From DASVBE01 sp036375995 (GTDB lineage Bacteria; Actinomycetota; Actinomycetes; Streptosporangiales; Streptosporangiaceae), in the NCBI GenBank assembly GCA_036375995.1, contig DASVBE010000125.1:1-5098 (forward strand): DNA of 5,098 nt, read 5' to 3'. Shown here piece by piece: positions 1-4,802 of this stretch. How positions within the stretch are numbered: position 1 is the first letter of the stretch; each line of letters opens with the position of its first letter. The translations under genes and the position numbers were made by a program. Below the pieces are notes generated by a model that was not told the origin of the DNA, made no database searches, and saw only the letters and a program-made list of their open reading frames with translations.

Positions 1-1070
1 CGGCCGTCCGCCGGTTCGGCCCGGCGTTGCTGCGCCTGGCCGCCGCCGTCACCGTGCTGTGGCTTATCTGGCGGCACGTTGGCTCGGGGGCGTTCACGGC
101 CGGGCTGCGGGCGGTCACCTGGCCGGCGGTTGCCGCTGCCGTCACGCTCACCGCCCTGACCACGGTGTGGTCGGCCTGGCGGTGGCGGGTCGTCGCCCGC
201 GCACTCGGCGCCGGTATCAGCCTGCCTGCCGCGATCAGCGCCTACTACCGTTCCCTGATCCTCAACTCCGTCCTCGTCGGCGGGGTCGTGGGCGACGTGC
301 ACCGGGCAGTCACGCACGGCCGCCGCTCGGGAGACGTAGCGCGGGGACTGCGGGCGGTGGCCTGGGAACGGCTGTGTGGCCAGGTCATCCAGGCCATGCT
401 AACCGTATTGGTGCTGCTCGTCGCGCCTTCGCCGGTTCGGCCCGCGCTGCCGTACGTTCTGGGCGGCCTGGCGGGTATAGCCGTGTGTGCTGCGCTCATC
501 GTGCGCGGCGCGGCCCGCCGCGGCCGGTCGCGGCGGGCACGGACCGCCCGGGCCGTCGCTGCCGACCTGCGGTGCGGGCTGCTGGCCCGGGACGTATGGC
601 CCCGGGTCACGCTGGCCTCGGCGCTGGTCGTCGCCGGGCACACCGCCACGTTCGTCATCGCGGCCCGGGTCGCGGGCGTAACCGCCCCCCTGGGCGAACT
701 GGTCGCGCTGCTGCTGGTGGTCCAGACCGCAGCGGTGATCCCGCTGGGTATCGGCGGGTGGGGACTACGGGAAGGTGCCGCCGCCTGGGCCTTCTCCGCA
801 GCCGGGCTCGGCGCGGCCACCGGGGTCACGGTCACCATCCTGTACGCGGTGCTCATGCTGACCGCGGTTGCCCCGGGCGCTGGTCTGCTGCTCGGCGACA
901 CGGTTCGCCGCCGCCGGGGCCCGGGCAGCTCAGGCCAGCCGAGACAACGCGAGCTGGCGCCGCAGGCACTGGAGTCCGTTCGTGCTGAGATGGCGGGCTT
1001 GGCCGCCAGCGCTGGCGCACCGGCGACAGGGCCTGCGACCTGGCGCGAGGCCGAACGGCCCGTCCGGTGA
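1..1070 (+). CDS. UPF0104 / LPG_synthase_TM-type integral membrane protein (5' end outside window)
   Basis: This is a polytopic inner-membrane protein of the flippase-like UPF0104 family, the fold of the MprF N-terminal domain. The soluble aminoacyl-lipid synthase domain of MprF is absent, so it should not be called a lysyl-phosphatidylglycerol synthase; lipid or glycolipid movement is only inferred. Counting from the TTG at base 27, hydrophobic segments lie near residues 3-18, 32-50, 121-133, 143-160, 195-216, 223-242 and 268-290. Two family-like signatures are visible: LNSVLVGGVVGDVHRA at 80-94 and IPLGIGGWGLREG at 238-250. The reading frame is open to the window edge and reads AVRRFGPAL before the TTG, typical of a basic stretch before a first membrane helix, so the true start is probably upstream. 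The last 50 or so residues are an Arg/Pro/Ala-rich tail without visible motifs. The stop overlaps the GTG of the GTP cyclohydrolase II gene (GTGA), implying co-translation. Confidence 0.85.
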   Translation, partial: AVRRFGPALLRLAAAVTVLWLIWRHVGSGAFTAGLRAVTWPAVAAAVTLTALTTVWSAWRWRVVARALGAGISLPAAISAYYRSLILNSVLVGGVVGDVHRAVTHGRRSGDVARGLRAVAWERLCGQVIQAMLTVLVLLVAPSPVRPALPYVLGGLAGIAVCAALIVRGAARRGRSRRARTARAVAADLRCGLLARDVWPRVTLASALVVAGHTATFVIAARVAGVTAPLGELVALLLVVQTAAVIPLGIGGWGLREGAAAWAFSAAGLGAATGVTVTILYAVLMLTAVAPGAGLLLGDTVRRRRGPGSSGQPRQRELAPQALESVRAEMAGLAASAGAPATGPATWREAERPVR

Positions 1071-1765
1071 CCGGGGCGGTCCAGAAGGCAGCGGTCCGCC
1101 GCCGTGTCCGCATCCCGCTGCGCTTCGCTGACGGATACTCAGCCAGTGCGACGGTCATCAGCTTCACGGGGCTGGCCGACGCACAGCAGCATGTGGCACT
1201 CGAACTCGGCCGGCCCGTCCCGGCGGGGCTGCCGCTGGTACGCCTGCACAGCGAATGCCTCACCGGTGATGTGTTCGGCAGCCAGCGATGCGACTGCGGG
1301 CCGCAACTGCGCGAAGCAGTCGAGCGGATCACCGAGCACGGCGGGTACGTGCTGTATATGCGCCAGGAAGGGCGCGGCATCGGACTGTATGACAAGCTCG
1401 ATGCCTACGCGCTGCAAGACACCGGTCTGGATACCTACGACGCGAATCTCGCGCTCGGCCACCAGGCCGACGAGCGCGACTACACCAGCGCGGCCCAGAT
1501 GCTGCACGCGCTCGGCGCCGACCGCATCGCGCTGCTGAGCAACAACCCGGACAAGGGCGCCCAGCTGACCCGGCTGGGCATCACGATCGCCCGGCGGGTC
1601 CCCACCGCGCTGCACCTCAACGGGACCAACGCCGCCTACCTGGCTACCAAGGCGCGGCGCGGCGGGCATGATCTGCGTTCGCGGGGTCCTGAACGCACCG
1701 CCGAGCCGCAGCGGCGCGCCGACCCGCTCGCTGGTCCGGCACCCCCCGGGACCGAGGGCCGATGA
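1067..1765 (+). CDS. ribA: GTP cyclohydrolase II, stand-alone RibA type
   Basis: Zn-dependent cytosolic enzyme that hydrolyses GTP, releasing formate and pyrophosphate, to give 2,5-diamino-6-ribosylamino-4(3H)-pyrimidinone 5'-phosphate. The 232-residue product aligns by eye with E. coli RibA over nearly all its length. HSECLTGD (61-68) and RCDCG (74-78) supply the three Zn-binding cysteines, Cys64, Cys75 and Cys77. RQEGRGIGL (99-107) and ADERDYT (134-140) carry catalytic and nucleotide-binding residues. LLSNNPDK (156-163) and TKARRGGH (194-201) complete the family pattern. Tyr114 matches E. coli Tyr105, the residue linked to the normal product. There is no DHBP synthase domain, unlike the RibBA fusions common in riboflavin operons. 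About 30 Arg/Pro-rich residues follow the conserved core. The GTG start has no clear Shine-Dalgarno but overlaps the upstream stop, so translational coupling is likely. The lack of riboflavin genes nearby and the presence of methyltransferases suggest a specialised role, which is inference. Confidence 0.97.
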   Translation: MTGAVQKAAVRRRVRIPLRFADGYSASATVISFTGLADAQQHVALELGRPVPAGLPLVRLHSECLTGDVFGSQRCDCGPQLREAVERITEHGGYVLYMRQEGRGIGLYDKLDAYALQDTGLDTYDANLALGHQADERDYTSAAQMLHALGADRIALLSNNPDKGAQLTRLGITIARRVPTALHLNGTNAAYLATKARRGGHDLRSRGPERTAEPQRRADPLAGPAPPGTEGR

Positions 1766-1796
1766 GGCGAACAGGGCCGGCTGCCGTCGCCGGGCG

Positions 1797-1815
1797 CTGG
1801 CTGGGCCCTAGCCGG
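1797..1815. terminator. possible weak hairpin between convergent genes
   Basis: Bases 1797-1803 can pair with 1809-1815 (7 pairs, two of them G-T) around a 5-base GGCCC loop. The hairpin sits in the 42-base gap between the ends of the GTP cyclohydrolase II gene and the convergent methyltransferase gene, and it covers the methyltransferase stop codon. No T-run follows on either strand, so intrinsic terminator activity is doubtful, and in DNA this GC-rich such pairing arises by chance. It is recorded because it is the only structured element in the gap. Confidence 0.2.
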
Positions 1816-2698
1816 GCGAGCGGCCCACAAAATCAAGCTGGTGGGCGATGTAGACCAGCTCTCCCGCGGCTAGCTGCCGGCCGCGCTCGGCCAGCCAGCC
1901 GGCCAGGTCGGCAGGCTCCACCCGATCCCGGCGATCCCGCAACGCGCTGTGGATCGTGTCCAGGATGCTCCGCAGGAAGTACGCCTCATCGCCTGCATAG
2001 GTCCCGTCCGGGCTGGCGTGGACGACCCAGTCCGACGACCCGGCCGCCAGCGCGGGCGCGCCCGCAGCCCGCAGGTGGTGAAACAGGTGGCGGCCCGTCC
2101 GGCTTTCCCCGGCCGGCCGGCCGTAGCGGATGCGCTCATCCATGTCGCGGTGGTAGGCCTGCATGATCTGGCCGTCGTAGGGGTGGCCGGGCGCGAAGAT
2201 GCTCTCGCCGTCGTAGTTGACCGTGAACCAGTAGACGCCGGCGGGAACGAGCAACCGCAGCAATCCGGGCAGGACGGCCGGCACGTCCACCAGGTCCAGG
2301 ACGGCGTTGGCGATGAGCACATCGGACGGCGCCTCATCAGCGGCCTCCAGGTAACTGCCGAGCTCGGCGTGCACCAGGCGCACCCGGAGATCACCCACCA
2401 GCAGCCCATCCGGCAGCGGGTCACAGCGCAGGCCCCGGGCAGCCGCCCAATCGGACAGCCACCGGCGAGAACAGTCCAGCAGCTGCCGGTCCGCATCCAG
2501 CAGGGTGTACTCACCGGCGACGACCGCAGCCCAGTCCATCAGCCGGGCCACCATCGTCCCCAGGCCGGCGCCGACCTCCAGTACCCGCGGCGCCCCCGGG
2601 GGCATCAGGCGGCGCAGCTCGGCGAGCACATGCCGGTTGAGAGCCCGGTCATCCACGGTCGTCTTCGCCGCCAGGTAGCGGGCATAGTCGAAGGTCAT
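1808..2698 (-). CDS. class I SAM-dependent methyltransferase (second gene of the minus-strand pair)
   Basis: A 296-residue Rossmann-fold methyltransferase of unknown substrate. The SAM-binding motif I is VLEVGAGLG (39-47). The acidic residue after beta-2 is Asp68 in YTLLDAD. A motif IV-like NAVLDLVD lies at 131-138, and LLVPAGVYWFTVNYDGE (149-165) forms the post-I strand region. The C-terminal 130 residues, including HPYDGQIMQAYHRDMDERIR (172-191), form an extension beyond the minimal fold that probably shapes the acceptor site. The ATG at 2698 was chosen because it forms an ATGA overlap with the upstream methyltransferase stop and begins a conserved-looking MTFDYARYLAAKTTVDDRAL. An in-frame start at 2782 would add 28 residues lying inside the upstream gene. 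Translation is probably coupled to that gene, so the two enzymes may act on the same pathway. The fold is certain; O-, N- or C-methylation cannot be told. Confidence 0.9.
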   Translation of the reverse strand: MTFDYARYLAAKTTVDDRALNRHVLAELRRLMPPGAPRVLEVGAGLGTMVARLMDWAAVVAGEYTLLDADRQLLDCSRRWLSDWAAARGLRCDPLPDGLLVGDLRVRLVHAELGSYLEAADEAPSDVLIANAVLDLVDVPAVLPGLLRLLVPAGVYWFTVNYDGESIFAPGHPYDGQIMQAYHRDMDERIRYGRPAGESRTGRHLFHHLRAAGAPALAAGSSDWVVHASPDGTYAGDEAYFLRSILDTIHSALRDRRDRVEPADLAGWLAERGRQLAAGELVYIAHQLDFVGRSPG

Positions 2699-3480
2699 CG
2701 GGGCGGCACCGAAGAAGGCCGCTGCTTCTCGGCGACCATCGCGAACTTGCGCACCCGCCCACTGCCGAGCCAGTCGGTCCACAGCTGATGCGCTGTGATC
2801 AGCTCAGCGGTGGCCTGCGTCCCGATCTGGCTGGCAATCTGGGCTGAATCAGCGCGATAACAGTGATGCAGCGCCGTCGCTATCGCGTGATGGGAGGAGC
2901 TGCACTCCTGCTGCCAGATCACCGTTAATCCCGCCCTGGACAGGACGCCCGTCAGTTCCGCCAGCTCGATGGGCCAGACTGTATCGTCGGCGGGCATCTG
3001 CGCCCGCTCCTGCCGGGTGAGCGGCCGGCCTTCCTCGACCGTGAAGGTGAACCGCCCGCCCGGCGCCAGCACGCGCTTCACTTCACGTACCAGAGCCTCT
3101 TTATCGGGGAAGGCCAGCATCGTCTCCAGCAGGAGCACCACCTCGAAGCAGCCGTTGGGCAGCGGCGGGAGGTGAGCTTGCTGGAACCGGCAGGGCAGGT
3201 TCCCGGCCCGCTCCCGGGCGGCGGCCAGCGCGCTGGCGGAGTGATCGACACCCAGGTAGCGGCATCCCGACTCCGCCGTGATCATCCGGCCGGGACCGGC
3301 CACCCCGCAGCACAGGTCGAGCACGGAGACGCCGGGGCCGATCCGGGCGTGGTGAGCCAGCGTCCGGACCTCACCGGCCCGCATGAAGCTCTCCTGGCCC
3401 ACATACTCGTCCGCCGGGTAGGCGGCCGCCCGGGCCTGCTCGAGCGGCGACAAGAACGGTGCTCGCTGATCGTGTCTCAC
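2695..3480 (-). CDS. class I SAM-dependent methyltransferase (first gene of the minus-strand pair), Methyltransf_11/UbiE-like
   Basis: From the GTG at 3480 the product is 261 residues with a Rossmann methyltransferase fold. Motif I is VLDLCCGVAGPG (53-64), the acidic residue is in GVDHSASA (Asp79), and the motif III region RVLAPGGRFTFTVEEG lies at 136-151. PFLSPLEQARAAAYP and the segment ending GQESFMRAGEVRTL precede motif I and probably form a substrate lid. GTG 3480 is preferred because it overlaps the stop of the short upstream ORF (GTGA) and has a weak GGGA six bases upstream. A GTG at 3549 in the same frame would add 23 Arg-rich residues but has no ribosome binding site. The stop overlaps the ATG of the next methyltransferase. 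Leu185 (bases 2926-2928) is encoded by TTA, the only TTA I found in any gene here. The substrate is unknown; similarity to quinone, terpene or sterol methylases is fold-level only. Confidence 0.88.
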   Translation of the reverse strand: MRHDQRAPFLSPLEQARAAAYPADEYVGQESFMRAGEVRTLAHHARIGPGVSVLDLCCGVAGPGRMITAESGCRYLGVDHSASALAAARERAGNLPCRFQQAHLPPLPNGCFEVVLLLETMLAFPDKEALVREVKRVLAPGGRFTFTVEEGRPLTRQERAQMPADDTVWPIELAELTGVLSRAGLTVIWQQECSSSHHAIATALHHCYRADSAQIASQIGTQATAELITAHQLWTDWLGSGRVRKFAMVAEKQRPSSVPPR

Positions 3481-3575
3481 ATCAATTCCCGCACGCTGCC
3501 TGGCCCGGCGGACCGGCACCCTGCGGCCGGGCTGAACCTTCCCCGCCACCGGGCCGTCATACGGGTGTGGTTCAT
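3477..3575 (-). CDS. possible 32-codon leader ORF coupled to the methyltransferase
   Basis: An ATG at 3575 follows CAGGAG with 5-base spacing, the strongest ribosome binding site in the window. It opens a 32-codon frame beginning MNHTRMTARWRGRF and ending SVRELM. The peptide is basic with seven Arg, one Cys and no hydrophobic segment. Its TGA overlaps the GTG at 3480 of the methyltransferase (GTGA), so ribosomes finishing it could reinitiate there. About 26 of 31 codons after the ATG end in G or C. This is consistent with coding, but the overlapping methyltransferase frame is similarly biased, so it is not decisive. I see no run of identical codons that would mark a classic attenuator. Alternatives are that the ATG is the true methyltransferase start with a frameshift (real or sequencing) in between, or that the peptide is fortuitous. 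Confidence 0.45.
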   Translation of the reverse strand: MNHTRMTARWRGRFSPAAGCRSAGPGSVRELM

Positions 3576-3580
3576 GTTCA

Positions 3581-3586
3581 CTCCTG
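3581..3586 (-). promoter_or_regulatory. strong Shine-Dalgarno CAGGAG before the leader ORF
   Basis: Reading on the minus strand, CAGGAG is followed by TGAAC and then ATG at 3575, giving ideal spacing. Neither in-frame start of the methyltransferase (3549 or 3480) has a site of this strength. Ribosomes therefore probably load on this transcript at 3575 rather than at the methyltransferase gene itself. Confidence 0.6.
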
Positions 3587-3592
3587 CCTGAG

Positions 3593-3598
3593 TAGCTT
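3593..3598 (+). promoter_or_regulatory. candidate -10 element for the SRPBCC operon
   Basis: TAGCTT fits the actinobacterial TANNNT -10 pattern. A poor -35 candidate, TTCATG, lies at 3571-3576 with a 16-base spacer. Transcription would begin near 3605, giving a leader of about 40 bases before the ATG at 3644. The -35 match is weak and the call rests mainly on position in the only divergent gap. Confidence 0.3.
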
Positions 3599-3599
3599 A
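3594..3599 (-). promoter_or_regulatory. candidate -10 element for the minus-strand operon
   Basis: On the minus strand this reads TAAGCT, also fitting TANNNT. It overlaps the plus-strand -10 candidate by five bases. It lies 18 bases before the ATG of the leader ORF, so transcription would start around the ribosome binding site region with a very short 5' leader. No TTGAC-like -35 is present at 16-18 bases spacing. Confidence 0.28.
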
Positions 3600-3631
3600 G
3601 GCGGCGAGAATTGCCTCACCCTCCCGCTATC

Positions 3632-3635
3632 GGAG
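3632..3635 (+). promoter_or_regulatory. Shine-Dalgarno GGAG fixing the SRPBCC start
   Basis: GGAG lies 8 bases before the ATG at 3644. This supports that ATG over the in-frame TTG at 3611, which has no comparable site upstream. Confidence 0.65.
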
Positions 3636-3643
3636 CGCACTTG

Positions 3644-4108
3644 ATGACGTTCAGAACCGAAAGCCGTATAACAATCGCCGGCAGCGTGAGTGAGGTGTGG
3701 GCGTATGTCTGTGACGTCGGGCGCTGGCCGGAGTGGGCGCCAACGGTTCTCGAAGGCCGGGTCCGCGGCGGAACACCGCTTCAGCCCGGCTCGCGGGTCG
3801 AGCAGCGCGCGAAGCTGCCCCTCGGGCTGAGCCGCAGCCGGAGCCAGGAAGTGACCGTTGTCGATGCCCCCTGCCACGTGGCGTTCGCCGGTCCCATGGG
3901 TACGTCCGCGGCGCGCTGGGGAATGGAACTCCAGCCGGTGGACGATCGGCAGACCGGCGCCATGATGTGGATTGAGGTCGACCTCGCGGGCATCATGCGC
4001 GCGATCCCCGGCCGCCTGCTCCAGAGCAGGATTCAGCGCGTCAGCGATGCTGAGATGGTGGCGATCAAGGCCGCTGTCGAATCCGGTGCGCGGGCGGGCG
4101 CGGAGTGA
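3644..4108 (+). CDS. SRPBCC family protein (START/polyketide cyclase-like fold)
   Basis: A 154-residue protein of the SRPBCC superfamily, whose helix-grip fold encloses a hydrophobic ligand pocket. It opens with FRTESRITIAGSVSEVWAYV (3-22), the beta-1 strand and first helix typical of Polyketide_cyc2 proteins. DVGRWPEWAPTVLEGRV (24-40) is the family's characteristic W-P-W segment. A GS-RVEQRAKLPLG stretch (49-61) and WGMELQPVD (92-100) follow, and the C-terminal long helix spans about residues 115-149. No signal peptide or membrane segment is seen, so it should be cytosolic. Members can act as aromatase/cyclases, as lipid or small-molecule carriers, or as binding proteins, and the sequence does not decide between these. 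The stop overlaps the GTG of the next methyltransferase, so it probably binds or processes the same molecule as that enzyme (inference). No polyketide synthase gene is in view. Confidence 0.85.
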   Translation: MTFRTESRITIAGSVSEVWAYVCDVGRWPEWAPTVLEGRVRGGTPLQPGSRVEQRAKLPLGLSRSRSQEVTVVDAPCHVAFAGPMGTSAARWGMELQPVDDRQTGAMMWIEVDLAGIMRAIPGRLLQSRIQRVSDAEMVAIKAAVESGARAGAE

Positions 4109-4779
4109 GCCAGACCGACCGTACGCGCGAGCGCCTGATCGAGACGTACCGCAAGAAGGCAAAGCACTACGACGTCACCTCCCGGCTCTACCCCGCGCCC
4201 GGCTACCCCCAGCGGGGGCAGCGCCTCCGGGCCGTACAGGCGCTCGGCCTTCGCGCGGGTGACACCGTGATCGATATGGCTTGCGGCACGGGCCTGAACT
4301 TCCCGCTGCTCGAGAAGGTGGTCGGTCCCGGCGGCCGGATCGTCGGCGTCGATCTGACCGACGCGATGCTCGCCCGTGCCCAGGACCGGATAGACACGAA
4401 CGGCTGGAGCAACATCAGCCTCGTGCAAGCCGACGCGGCCGGCTTCGACTTCCCGGCCGGGGTCAACGCGATCCTGTCCACCTACGCCATGACGCAGGTG
4501 CCCGAGTGCGCGGAGGTCGTTGCCCACGGCGCCAGGGCCCTGTGCGGCGGCGGGCGCTGGGTCGTGCTGGATCTCAAGGTTCCCGGCAACACGCCTGCGT
4601 GGCTAGCGCAGCTTGGGACCGCGACGGTGCGGCCTTTCGCCTCCATCGACGAGTGGATGATGCGCCGTCCGTGGGAGGCGATCCGCGCAGCCATGCAGGA
4701 AGAACTGACCGATCCCTCCTGGACCGAGTTGTTCTTCGGCACCGCATTCCTCGCTGCCGGGTCCCGCAGCCCCGTCTAG
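4105..4779 (+). CDS. class I SAM-dependent methyltransferase, PmtA/UbiE-like
   Basis: A 224-residue cytosolic or membrane-associated methyltransferase. ETYRKKAKHYDVTSRLY (13-29) precedes the fold, a layout seen in UbiE and PmtA/BtaB-type enzymes where this helix region contacts a lipid or amine acceptor. Motif I is VIDMACGTG (55-63), the acidic residue is Asp83 in GVDLTDAML, and LVQADAA (106-112) is motif II. ILSTYAMTQVPE (123-134) is motif IV and GGGRWVVLDLKVPGN (148-162) the post-motif strand. The C-terminal part (WEAIRAAMQEELTDPSWTEL) is short and helical. The resemblance to phosphatidylethanolamine or betaine-lipid methylases is from memory of the family, not from alignment, so a lipid substrate is possible but unproven. 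The GTG start overlaps the SRPBCC stop. It differs clearly from the two minus-strand methyltransferases, so the three are not recent duplicates. Confidence 0.9.
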   Translation: MSQTDRTRERLIETYRKKAKHYDVTSRLYPAPGYPQRGQRLRAVQALGLRAGDTVIDMACGTGLNFPLLEKVVGPGGRIVGVDLTDAMLARAQDRIDTNGWSNISLVQADAAGFDFPAGVNAILSTYAMTQVPECAEVVAHGARALCGGGRWVVLDLKVPGNTPAWLAQLGTATVRPFASIDEWMMRRPWEAIRAAMQEELTDPSWTELFFGTAFLAAGSRSPV

Positions 4780-4789
4780 GCGGCGCTCT

Positions 4790-4795
4790 GGAGGG
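4790..4795 (+). promoter_or_regulatory. Shine-Dalgarno GGAGGG before the glycosyltransferase
   Basis: GGAGGG lies 7 bases before an in-frame ATC at 4803 and 16 bases before the first usual in-frame start, GTG 4812. Its spacing suits the ATC and is too long for the GTG, so it decides between the two. Confidence 0.55.
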
Positions 4796-4802
4796 CCGGA
4801 AC

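Noticed and set aside
1..1070. Annotation as lysylphosphatidylglycerol synthase (MprF)
   Set aside because: Only the membrane domain is present in the visible part; there is no soluble aminoacyl-transfer domain.
853..1395. Minus-strand open frame of 180 codons
   Set aside because: It is antisense to the end of the membrane protein gene and the start of the GTP cyclohydrolase II gene, and has a Ser/Arg/Pro-rich composition without motifs.
1067..1765. Bifunctional RibBA or a riboflavin operon
   Set aside because: The protein is the length of GTP cyclohydrolase II alone and no DHBP synthase, RibH, RibE or RibD sequence is in the window.
1788..1818. Two copies of GCCGGGCG around the convergent gap as a possible operator or attachment site
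   Set aside because: Eight-base GC-only repeats are expected by chance at this base composition.
1762..2166. Plus-strand frame whose ATG overlaps the GTP cyclohydrolase II stop (ATG at 1762, TGA at 1763)
   Set aside because: The stop/start overlap looks like coupling, but the product is Pro/Arg/Gly low complexity and runs antisense through the conserved C-terminal part of a methyltransferase.
1949..2788. Long open frame on the plus strand (279 codons)
   Set aside because: It lies antisense to both minus-strand methyltransferases, which have clear SAM motifs. The translation is Gln/Arg/His/Val-rich without any domain pattern, as expected of an antisense shadow in GC-rich DNA.
3172..3591. Plus-strand frame of 139 codons crossing the leader region
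   Set aside because: It is antisense to motif I of the first minus-strand methyltransferase and shows no recognisable fold.
3644..4108. Type II polyketide aromatase/cyclase in a polyketide cluster
   Set aside because: The fold permits it, but no ketosynthase, acyl carrier protein or ketoreductase is in view, so the specific function is not supported.
3578..4162. Minus-strand frame of 194 codons opposite the SRPBCC gene
   Set aside because: The plus-strand SRPBCC frame has a ribosome binding site, family motifs and a coupled downstream gene; the antisense frame has none.
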